A DNA stretch of 64,000 nt, taken from positions 1 to 64,000 of the forward strand of contig NZ_FCOI02000025.1 in assembly GCF_001544795.2 (NCBI RefSeq), in the 5' to 3' direction. This stretch comes from Caballeronia temeraria (GTDB lineage Bacteria > Pseudomonadota > Gammaproteobacteria > Burkholderiales > Burkholderiaceae). Both the position numbers and the translations under genes were made by a program. The notes beneath the pieces were generated by a model. The model had not been told where the DNA came from and did not search any database. It was given only the letters and a program-made list of their open reading frames with translations. Positions 34,713 through 41,840 of the stretch are shown one piece after another. How positions within the stretch are numbered: position 1 is the first letter of the stretch; each line of letters opens with the position of its first letter.

Positions 34713-35746
34713 GCTCGGGCATTCCCAAGCCGCCAAGCGTCACCATCGCGCATCGTCGCGATGCTGGCGCACCCATACGCAAAGTATCGACGAGCCGCTA
34801 TCTGCCGCTCGCCGCGACGGTCACGCTATTCATCGCGATATCCGTGCTCGGTTCGGTGATGTACACCGGCTTCTTCTCGTTGCAGGTCTTTCTCAATCTG
34901 CTGATCGACAACGCGTTCCTGATCGTCGTCGCAGTGGGCGAGACCTTCGTGATTCTGTCGGGCGGCATCGATCTTTCGGTGGGATCGGTCATCGCGCTCA
35001 CGACGATGGTCTCCGCCGCGCTCGTCGAGAAAGCGGGCTGGCATCCGCTGATCGTGATCCCGCTCGTCCTCGCGATGGGCACCGCGTTCGGCACGCTCAT
35101 GGGCTGGCTGATCGCGCGCTTTCGCCTTCAGCCGTTCATCGTCACGCTCGCGGGCATGTTTCTCGCGCGCGGGCTGTGCTATCTCATCAGCATCGATTCA
35201 ATCAGCATCACCGATCCCTGGTACGCAGCCGTATCGCAGATTCGCATTCCGGTGACGAGCGGCGCGTCGCTGTCGCTCGGCGCGGTGATTGCGCTCGTCG
35301 TGCTCGCAGGCGCGGTGTTCGTCGCACATTACACGCCGTTCGGCCGCACCATTTATGCGGTCGGCGGCAATCCGCATTCCGCGCTGTTGATGGGCCTGCC
35401 CGTGAATGCGGCGACCATCGGCGCGTATGCGTTGTCGGGATTCTGCTCCGCGCTCGGCGGCGTGCTCTTCACGTTCTACATGCTCTCGGGCTACGGCCTG
35501 CACGCGATGGGCCTCGAACTCGATGCGATCGCGTCCGTCGTCATCGGCGGGACGTTGCTCACGGGCGGCGTGGGTTATGTGATCGGCACGCTCTTCGGTG
35601 TGCTGTTGCTCGGCATCATCCAGACGCTGATTTCGTTCGATGGCTCGCTCAGTTCGTGGTGGACGAAGATCGCGGTTGGCGCGCTGCTGCTCGTGTTCTG
35701 TCTGTCGCAGCGCGCATTCGGCGATCGCTCGGCGGCAAAGCGCTGA
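34709..35746 (+). CDS. yjfF: Sugar ABC transporter permease YjfF
   Basis: The 345-aa RbsC-type permease is the second membrane half of the importer. Motifs: GETFVILSGGIDLSVGSVIAL, RLQPFIVTLAGMFLARGLCY, AVGGNPHSALLMGLPV and ELDAIASVVIGGTLLTGGVG. The N-terminal 30 residues are polar and basic. The ATG at 34709 overlaps the ytfT stop; a long open stretch upstream in this frame is only a shadow of ytfT. Confidence 0.92.
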   Translation: MSSGIPKPPSVTIAHRRDAGAPIRKVSTSRYLPLAATVTLFIAISVLGSVMYTGFFSLQVFLNLLIDNAFLIVVAVGETFVILSGGIDLSVGSVIALTTMVSAALVEKAGWHPLIVIPLVLAMGTAFGTLMGWLIARFRLQPFIVTLAGMFLARGLCYLISIDSISITDPWYAAVSQIRIPVTSGASLSLGAVIALVVLAGAVFVAHYTPFGRTIYAVGGNPHSALLMGLPVNAATIGAYALSGFCSALGGVLFTFYMLSGYGLHAMGLELDAIASVVIGGTLLTGGVGYVIGTLFGVLLLGIIQTLISFDGSLSSWWTKIAVGALLLVFCLSQRAFGDRSAAKR

Positions 35747-35753
35747 CGAAGCT

Positions 35754-36476
35754 ATGGACTATCGCCATCCACAGCCCCGCAAGAGCATGCACGCGCGCAT
35801 CGTGCAGGAGCTTGGCGTCGATATCGTGAGCGGCAAGCTCAAGCCCGGTGATCGTCTGCCTGCCGAGGCGAAGCTATGCGAAGCGTATGGCGTGAGCCGT
35901 CCCGTGTTGCGCGAGGCGACGCGCGTGCTGGTCGCGAAAGGATTGGTGCTGTCGAAGCCGCGTCTTGGGAGCGTCGTGCGTCCGCGCGACGAATGGCACA
36001 CGCTCGATCCCGATGTGCTCTTCTGGACCATCAACAGCGTGCACGAAGGCGAGTTCTTTCAGTCGCTGCTCGTGGTGCGCAGGATCGTCGAACCGGCGGC
36101 CGCGGCGCTCGCGGCATCGAATGCGACAGAGGAAGATGTCTTGCTCATTCGCGACGCCTACGAGCGCATGTCGCATGCGGCGACGCCTGATGCATTGCTC
36201 GCGCCCGATCTCGAGTTTCATCGCGCGATCATGACGGCGACGCATAACGACATGCTCATGTATATCGGTCACATGCTGTCGCTCGCGCTGTCCGAGTCGA
36301 TCAAGCTGACGAGCCGGCATCCGGATACGCACGCGCTGTCCCTGCCGCGGCACAAGGCGATACTCACCGCAATTGCGAATCGCGATCCCCTCGGGGCGCG
36401 TCATGCGAGTCTCGTGCAGCTCGATAATGCGCTTGCGGATGCGCAGAGTGTGTTGTCGGCGGTTTATCAGGAGTAG
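35754..36476 (+). CDS. GntR-family (FadR subgroup) regulator of the sugar operon
   Basis: The 240-aa protein has a winged HTH (SGKLKPGDRLPAEAKLCEAYG, SRPVLREATRVLVAKGLV, residues 20-75) and a C-terminal FCD domain with Asp/His ligand candidates (DLEFHRAIMTATHN). It starts 7 bp after yjfF, so it is probably cotranscribed with the importer and controls it, as DgoR/GalR-type FadR regulators do for sugar-acid or galactose genes. The ligand is unknown. Confidence 0.88.
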   Translation: MDYRHPQPRKSMHARIVQELGVDIVSGKLKPGDRLPAEAKLCEAYGVSRPVLREATRVLVAKGLVLSKPRLGSVVRPRDEWHTLDPDVLFWTINSVHEGEFFQSLLVVRRIVEPAAAALAASNATEEDVLLIRDAYERMSHAATPDALLAPDLEFHRAIMTATHNDMLMYIGHMLSLALSESIKLTSRHPDTHALSLPRHKAILTAIANRDPLGARHASLVQLDNALADAQSVLSAVYQE

Positions 36477-36480
36477 GCGC

Positions 36481-36864
36481 TTAACGTTCGATCACACTCA
36501 TTCGTAGCTGCTCCGTATCCCACCGGCCTAACTCGATTGCAAGTTGCAGCATGCCGACAGTGACAGGAATCCTGTCCTCAGGCGCGTAAAGCTTTACGCC
36601 TCGCTTTTCGAGCCGCCGTCGAACGAAACCCCCGAATAGAGTGGGAAAACAATAAAACTCGAAGTGCCGATTGAACTCGTAGTCGCCCGCATCGACGGAG
36701 AACTTCTGGAAGAACAATTGCATGAGTTCGTACGCATCGTCTCCTGTGTATTTCAAGTCTTCCTCGATACGGTCGGTCAAAACGAGCACGCGCCGTTTTG
36801 CATAAGCGATTTCCGCGCGTAAGAATGCTTCCAGTTCAGCCGAAAGTGCCAAGGGTCGCGTCAT
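36481..36864 (-). CDS. DUF1493-family protein, partner in Hcp module
   Basis: The 127-aa acidic protein has the DUF1493 pattern: YTGDDAYELMQLFFQKFSVDAGDYEFNRHF near residues 38-70, similar to an acyl-carrier-like helix bundle. The reading frame overlaps the end of the upstream STM2901-type gene by 29 bp, so the two are coupled. In other Proteobacteria DUF1493 genes often stand next to STM2901-type genes and hcp; I infer a linked function, possibly immunity or adaptor, but none is proven. Confidence 0.7.
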   Translation of the reverse strand: MTRPLALSAELEAFLRAEIAYAKRRVLVLTDRIEEDLKYTGDDAYELMQLFFQKFSVDAGDYEFNRHFEFYCFPTLFGGFVRRRLEKRGVKLYAPEDRIPVTVGMLQLAIELGRWDTEQLRMSVIER

Positions 36865-37333
36865 TAACCTGATCCTCTGATTTGACGTGGCGGTTATATC
36901 GCATAATCGACTTTGCCCCGATCATCACAAGGTCATACGTCGTAATGGCCCATCCTGCGATAGGTGCTGCTCGCCCAACGAATGCACCGAGATGCGAAGT
37001 CCACGAAAGCCTTAGCTCGAAGATATTCCTTCCGGTTAACATCGGCAATCGAATACCTTTGATCTTGTAGTTCAAGAATGCACGCGCTACCCGTGAAATA
37101 CGGGACGTGCCCGGCGTCGCTCCGCTGAACTTTCCACGCGTGCTGAGCTTCGGTTGACCGTTCATGATGGCAAGCACCCCCGCTACATCCTCGATTCCGG
37201 TTTGCTCACACACCACTTCCGCGAAAATGCAGGCAAACAGTTCTTCTTTGGTCAAATCGCGCAGCTCTCCGTAGCTGTATCGACTGACAACTTGTTGCGA
37301 CTGGCCGTCGTGGATAACATCCTCATAACTCAT
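36836..37333 (-). CDS. STM2901-family protein, Hcp-linked
   Basis: The 165-aa protein resembles the STM2901 family: LTKEELFACIFAEVVCEQTGIEDV near the start, GKFSGATPGTSRISRVARAFLNYKIKGIRLP in the middle, and SWTSHLGAFVGRAAPIAGWAITTYDLVMI, a hydrophobic hairpin, near the end. The start at 37333 (MSYEDVI) is 13 bp after the hcp stop; an earlier in-frame start overlaps hcp. A protein with a membrane-inserting hairpin right behind an orphan hcp gene is a candidate type VI cargo. Function not established. Confidence 0.7.
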   Translation of the reverse strand: MSYEDVIHDGQSQQVVSRYSYGELRDLTKEELFACIFAEVVCEQTGIEDVAGVLAIMNGQPKLSTRGKFSGATPGTSRISRVARAFLNYKIKGIRLPMLTGRNIFELRLSWTSHLGAFVGRAAPIAGWAITTYDLVMIGAKSIMRYNRHVKSEDQVNDATLGTFG

Positions 37334-37346
37334 GGCTGATCTTGCT

Positions 37347-37823
37347 TCAACGATCGACAAACTGCCTGAGATCGATAACCCCCGTCACCGCGCCCATACC
37401 TGCGCCGGTACTGCTCTGTGGGAAATACTGTTGTCGCATCTTCGTGAAGGAGAGGCTAACGGTTTCGATAGCCATACTTTCTCCACCTGCAGGGCTGACA
37501 TCGGTTATGACCACGTCATTCAAGGTGAGCCTGAGATATTCGAAAGGCAACCCACCGGCCTTTCGCATGATGAGACTAACCTCATCGATATGTTTGCCGT
37601 GAAAGCAAAATGTGGAGAGATTCGGGCTGGATCGGTCGATATGGTGAATGAATGAAAGGTCGCTAACGCTTGCTTTACTTGCTCGTGCGCCCGATCCCGA
37701 AAGATATCGAGCGTCTTGATGAACACGCCAGTTCCAGGAGAGGACTTCGATCGCTCCGGGATACATTGCGTCTTTCGACTCGCCCTGAATACCGCTGATT
37801 TGAATGAATATGTCGTTTGCCAT
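37347..37823 (-). CDS. hcp: Orphan Hcp, type VI secretion tube protein
   Basis: The 158-aa protein has the Hcp1 fold signature: MANDIFIQISGIQGESKDAMYPGAIEVLSWNW at the N-terminus, SDLSFIHHIDRSSPNLSTFCFHGKHIDEVSLIMRKAG in the centre and YLRLTLNDVVITDVSPAGG. Hcp hexamers stack into the inner tube of the type VI secretion system and can carry effectors in their lumen. No tss genes are nearby, so this is an orphan copy that depends on a system elsewhere. It heads the operon hcp-STM2901-DUF1493. Confidence 0.9.
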   Translation of the reverse strand: MANDIFIQISGIQGESKDAMYPGAIEVLSWNWRVHQDARYLSGSGARASKASVSDLSFIHHIDRSSPNLSTFCFHGKHIDEVSLIMRKAGGLPFEYLRLTLNDVVITDVSPAGGESMAIETVSLSFTKMRQQYFPQSSTGAGMGAVTGVIDLRQFVDR

Positions 37824-37988
37824 GCCTTGATATCGCCCTTCGATTCGTCACCCGTCAACGAACGGCTCTCACGCGATCTCGCCGTGACGAAGCCGAGTCG
37901 ACGGGCTCCAGACTATCGCTCCCGGTAGACGAGATGTAAGCGGCTTTGTCCGAATCGTGACGGATGATCCGCTGCTGCCAAGCAGGCC

Positions 37989-39155
37989 TCATACGCTGCT
38001 TCGCCGCCACGCGTTGTCCTTCAGCGCGTCTCTCAACGCATCCACAGACCATGCTTCGTCGACGGCCTGACGCAATATCGCCTGCTGGCTCCTCGGCGCA
38101 AGACCGCCGATGGGCGGATCGCGATCGAGATTCGTCGGGAACGCATAGCCTTCCGCGCACGACGCGATGACCGCATCGATCTGCGCATCATTCATTCTTT
38201 GCGTCGACTTGGAATCGAGCAGCACCGGATAAACGGCTTCGCACATGCGCGCGCGATCGAGTGTTTCCATCGCGCGTCCATACGCCGATGAAACCTGCAA
38301 TAGATTGGCCATGCGCTGCACATCGCGCGTGCGGTTCGCGCCCGCCGCATGAAATAGCGCGGGGCTGAAGAAGAGCGCATCGCCTTTATCGAGCGGCAAT
38401 TGAACCTGATGCGCTTCGAAGTATTCACGGAAGTCGGCGCGCCGCCACGCAAGATAACCTTGCGCATAACGTTGCGAAAACGGCAGCAATTTCGTCGGGC
38501 CGCTTTCGACGGGCATGTCGCTATGCGCGACCGCACCTTGCAAAGTGAGGAAAGGCGACATCGCATGGACATGCGCCGGATAACGACGCACTTCATCGGC
38601 GGTCTGGAAACCGAGGTGATAGTCGCGATGCGCCTGTTGCGCGTCCCCGCCCGGACGCACGACATTGACTTGCGATGTCATCTGAAAGCCCGGGCCGAGC
38701 CATGCTTGCGCAGCGCATTCGATGAACGGATTCGCGAAGTAGCGCGCGAACACGCGAGGCGCTTGCAGACACAGCTTTTCCTGAGCATTCCAGATGCGAT
38801 CGTTCGCGCCCGCCTTCGCGAAGTGATCGGCAGCGCTCGCGCCGCGTTCGCGCTCTAGCCGGATGATCGATTCGAAGATCGCGGTGGCTTCATCGATCGA
38901 ATCGAGATTCGCATACGCATGCTTGAGCACGAACACGCCCGCGCCGTCGCGCAGCACCATCGCCCATTCGGTTTGCAACGCCATGCGCCGAGATGGGTCG
39001 TCTAACGCGCCAGCAAGCGCGCCGCAGTCGTATAGCGGAATGCCACGCTGAATGTCAGACGCGAATGGCAGCTCTCGTTCCGTGTCGCGTTTCAGCAGGC
39101 TCGCGAATTCATCGAGCGAGCAATCGCTTTCCGTGTACCAGTTCGTCTCGTTCAT
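37989..39155 (-). CDS. Phytanoyl-CoA dioxygenase (PhyH) family protein
   Basis: The 388-aa Fe(II)/2-oxoglutarate-type oxygenase has facial-triad candidates His176 and Asp178 (AHRDYH) and His269 (SPALFHAAGANRTRDVQRMANLL), with the Arg for 2-oxoglutarate just after. The length exceeds simple PhyH enzymes because of extra N- and C-terminal helical parts. The substrate is unknown. The ATG at 39155 has GGAG 8 bp upstream. It lies 165 bp upstream of hcp on the same strand, probably as a separate transcript. Confidence 0.85.
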   Translation of the reverse strand: MNETNWYTESDCSLDEFASLLKRDTERELPFASDIQRGIPLYDCGALAGALDDPSRRMALQTEWAMVLRDGAGVFVLKHAYANLDSIDEATAIFESIIRLERERGASAADHFAKAGANDRIWNAQEKLCLQAPRVFARYFANPFIECAAQAWLGPGFQMTSQVNVVRPGGDAQQAHRDYHLGFQTADEVRRYPAHVHAMSPFLTLQGAVAHSDMPVESGPTKLLPFSQRYAQGYLAWRRADFREYFEAHQVQLPLDKGDALFFSPALFHAAGANRTRDVQRMANLLQVSSAYGRAMETLDRARMCEAVYPVLLDSKSTQRMNDAQIDAVIASCAEGYAFPTNLDRDPPIGGLAPRSQQAILRQAVDEAWSVDALRDALKDNAWRRSSV

Positions 39156-39237
39156 GTCTCGCTCCGTTTTCCCCAAGCATAACGGCTGTGAGCGGACATG
39201 TATTGGGAAGTTGACGATACCGTCGCGGCCCAGTTCT

Positions 39238-39840
39238 TCAGCGAGTATCGCCAGTGCGAGCGCGCGGCATCGGCAGAAAATGTAGCAAGGCTTTGAGCGT
39301 ATAGATGACGATCACGGTCCCGGCAAGATCGCCGACAAACATCGCGAAAAAGCGCGGTCCGATATTCTGCGTGTCGCCTTGCAGGAAGAACCATATGTTA
39401 TGAAGCAGCGAGCCGGCGATCGCATAAGCGACCGAGAGGATCATCAGCCTTCCCGCCGTCAGATTCGATAATGAAGCGTTGAGTCCATACAACTCACGCG
39501 CAAGCCGATACACGGCATACGGCGCGACAGTCGCTATAAGGCCGCCGACGAACGATCTCACCGGATCGTTGGGAAAAAAATAGAAGAAATCGACGAGCCA
39601 GCTCGCGAACAGCAGGCCGAGCGCACCGTCCATGCCGAGCAGCAACGTACTGAGCAGGCGTATGCCTGCGGGAAGATATATCCAGTTTACGCCGCGCACG
39701 AACTCTGAATCAGTAAAAATTTCTTGATTGACCCAGAGCGAAGCGATAAAGAAAAGCGCCGTTCCGAGGACGGAGCATAAGCGGAGCTGAAACGAAGACA
39801 TTGGCGGCGAGCCAGTTGCGCGGCGGGAGAGATGCCCCAT
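39238..39840 (-). CDS. MASE1-like integral membrane protein without output domain
   Basis: The 200-aa protein has about five or six hydrophobic helices (LGTALFFIASLWVNQEIF, GALGLLFASWLVDFFYFF, FVGGLIATVAPYAVYRLAREL). It resembles MASE1-type membrane sensory domains, which are normally fused to kinase or GGDEF domains. Here the protein ends after the membrane part. The start could be 39840 or 39801 (MSSFQLRL); neither has a clear ribosome-binding site. Function unknown. Confidence 0.62.
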   Translation of the reverse strand: MGHLSRRATGSPPMSSFQLRLCSVLGTALFFIASLWVNQEIFTDSEFVRGVNWIYLPAGIRLLSTLLLGMDGALGLLFASWLVDFFYFFPNDPVRSFVGGLIATVAPYAVYRLARELYGLNASLSNLTAGRLMILSVAYAIAGSLLHNIWFFLQGDTQNIGPRFFAMFVGDLAGTVIVIYTLKALLHFLPMPRARTGDTR

Positions 39841-39863
39841 CTTAACTCAGCACCGCGCAGCGA

Positions 39864-40196
39864 TCAGGCCTCGCGCCTTGTCCGCCATTCGCTACGTGCG
39901 GCATCGCCGCAATTCGGCAAAGATTCCAGGTCTGCCGCAATGCGTTCGAGTTCATTCAGAAGCGATTCAAGTCGGGCGCGCTGAACCGATGCAATGGCGG
40001 GCGCATGCTGCAATTCCTCGATGCGCTCGCGCCAGTACGACACCGGCCACGCCGCGCTGCGATGCCAGTGCCGCGAGCGAATCATCCTCGCGAGATGATC
40101 GATCTCGTGCTCGATGAATTGCGCGGTGATGTAATTGAAGTCGCGATCCTGAACCACGCTTACTGTCCCCGGAAAGTCTCTCGGGCGAGAGCCCAT
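39864..40196 (-). CDS. Hypothetical protein, helical
   Basis: The 110-aa soluble protein is mostly helical and charged, with a run of Trp/His/Arg in the middle (RSRHWHRSAAWPVSYWRERIEEL) and a Leu-rich heptad-like C-terminal helix (RLESLLNELERIAADLESL). CAGGAG before the ATG supports the start. It is 23 bp upstream of the membrane protein gene and may share its transcript. No family recognised. Confidence 0.55.
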   Translation of the reverse strand: MGSRPRDFPGTVSVVQDRDFNYITAQFIEHEIDHLARMIRSRHWHRSAAWPVSYWRERIEELQHAPAIASVQRARLESLLNELERIAADLESLPNCGDAARSEWRTRREA

Positions 40197-40231
40197 TCGC
40201 TCCTGATTGCGCCCTCGTTGAAGCGTTATCT

Positions 40232-40298
40232 TAGCACTTACTTATCACGATGATAAAGACATAGATGCTCCTCATAGTTCGTTCATGAGCAAGTGCTA
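40232..40298. promoter_or_regulatory. Nested inverted repeats in a divergent promoter region
   Basis: An outer 8-bp inverted repeat (TAGCACTT at 40232-40239, AAGTGCTA at 40291-40298) encloses a perfect 6-3-6 palindrome TTATCACGATGATAA at 40242-40256. The region separates a minus-strand gene from the winged-helix regulator. The palindrome is a plausible binding site for that regulator. Confidence 0.45.
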
Positions 40299-40330
40299 TG
40301 ATTTGTTGGTGTCTATCGAACCAACTATTC

Positions 40331-40687
40331 ATGGCAAAAAAAAGCGTTTTCGATGCCTATTTTCGCTTCCTGAATCTCGCTCAGGCGGTGCAGGCATTGC
40401 CCTCGGTGCCGAAGCTCGACGCCGCGGAGGAACGCTTGCTCGAAGCACTCACGGCGTCCTGGCATGCGGGCCATACGCTGACCGTGACGGAGACCATGGC
40501 GTTATCGGTCGCGGGGGCGCCTGCCACCGTGCATAGAAAGTTGACGAGTCTCAGGAAACAAGGACTCGTATCCGTCGATGAAAGCAGCGACGATCTGCGT
40601 GTCAAAACGGTCGTGCCTACTCGCAAGGCGCTGGACTATTTCGAAAAGCTTGCGGCGTGTCTCGACGACGCAAAGAAGAAGCGCTGA
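40331..40687 (+). CDS. Winged-helix (MarR-like) DNA-binding protein
   Basis: The 118-aa protein has a helix-turn-helix and wing at about residues 40-100: LTVTETMALSVAGAPATVHRKLTSLRKQGLVSVDES, then a C-terminal helix. The recognition helix and the charged wing (DDLRVKTVVPT) fit MarR/DUF-type small regulators. The start at 40331 (MAKKSVF) is chosen by composition; ATG at 40298 is possible and neither has a strong ribosome-binding site. Inverted repeats lie just upstream. Target unknown. Confidence 0.68.
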   Translation: MAKKSVFDAYFRFLNLAQAVQALPSVPKLDAAEERLLEALTASWHAGHTLTVTETMALSVAGAPATVHRKLTSLRKQGLVSVDESSDDLRVKTVVPTRKALDYFEKLAACLDDAKKKR

Positions 40688-40717
40688 ACAGCGCCAGCCG
40701 GTGACGATCGCCCGCGC

Positions 40718-41743
40718 TCAAAATCGGTCGATCATGCCGACCTGCACGCCGCGCACGGGCGCGCCAGGATAAGCCGCCGGAATCCCCACGACGTTCACCC
40801 CACGCAGCGTAAAGGTCGCGTCACCATGATTGCGCAACATGGCTCCGCTCGCGTAGAGCAGCACTTTCGGTGAAAGGTCGTACTCGCATGCGACGCTGAA
40901 CTGGTCCGCGTCGTTGTCGCCGCCCGAGCGATCGCGCGCATACGCATAGCCGAGCGATGCGCGCAAACGCGGCGTCACTGCATAGCGCATCGATACCGAG
41001 AGACCGTCGTCGTGATAGCGCGGCGTTCCACCATCGTCATTGAAGTAGGACACGAAAGCCGTCGTCTTGCCGATGCGATACGACACGCCGCCGAGATTCG
41101 CGCGCAAGCCGGCATCGCCTTGCGTCTGCTGATGCGCGTATGAAATGCGAAACGGCCCGTTGTGATACGCGAACGTCTCGTAGTTTCCCGATAGCCCGTT
41201 GCCGTCGCCGGGATCGCGCAACGCGACCATGAGCGTCGTCGTGAAGCCGTGAAAATCGGGCGAAAGATACGTGATGGCGTTGTTCGTATAAGGCGTGATC
41301 TTCGACAGATTATTCAGCCCTGACGCAATCGTGCCCGCGCCGAAAGCATCGAGACCGCCTTTGAACGGGATGTAGATCGGCGAGTACTGACGGCCCAGGC
41401 GCCATTCGCCCCACGGCATGCCGAGGCCGATCCACGCCTGTCGATTGAAGATCGTATTCGCAGTGGCGAACGTGCCATCGGCGGAACTGAAGCCGCTTTC
41501 GAGATCGAAGAGCAGCCGCGTGTCCGCGCTCAATTGCTCGTATCCGCGCAGCCCGAAGCGCGAACCGCGATATGCGCCCGAATCCATGCGCGGCGTCCAC
41601 GACGAGCCGGGATTCGTCACTTCGATGCTGGTATCGATGGTTCCATACAACGTCACGGCACTCTGCGCATGTGCCATCGATGCGCCGATGACGCATATCG
41701 TCGACACGGCCAGCAAGCGGGTGAAAGTCTTTGTCAGACGCAT
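40718..41743 (-). CDS. Outer-membrane porin (Gram-negative, trimeric type)
   Basis: The 341-aa protein has a signal peptide ending AHAQS, then SAVTLYGTIDTSIEVTN, SRFGLRGYEQLSADTRLLFDLESGF and FNRQAWIGLG, all typical of Burkholderiaceae OmpC-type 16-strand porins. It ends in Phe, the outer-membrane assembly signal. It follows the membrane PQQ dehydrogenase by 97 bp on the same strand. It may be cotranscribed and admit that enzyme's sugar or polyol substrate to the periplasm. Confidence 0.92.
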   Translation of the reverse strand: MRLTKTFTRLLAVSTICVIGASMAHAQSAVTLYGTIDTSIEVTNPGSSWTPRMDSGAYRGSRFGLRGYEQLSADTRLLFDLESGFSSADGTFATANTIFNRQAWIGLGMPWGEWRLGRQYSPIYIPFKGGLDAFGAGTIASGLNNLSKITPYTNNAITYLSPDFHGFTTTLMVALRDPGDGNGLSGNYETFAYHNGPFRISYAHQQTQGDAGLRANLGGVSYRIGKTTAFVSYFNDDGGTPRYHDDGLSVSMRYAVTPRLRASLGYAYARDRSGGDNDADQFSVACEYDLSPKVLLYASGAMLRNHGDATFTLRGVNVVGIPAAYPGAPVRGVQVGMIDRF

Positions 41744-41840
41744 GAAATGTTCGGTCCGGATAGGGAGCCGACGCGATCGAAGTAAAGGGAAAAGTCGAAA
41801 GAGGCAGCGGCATGCACTCGATGCCGCCCGCCATGATAGA

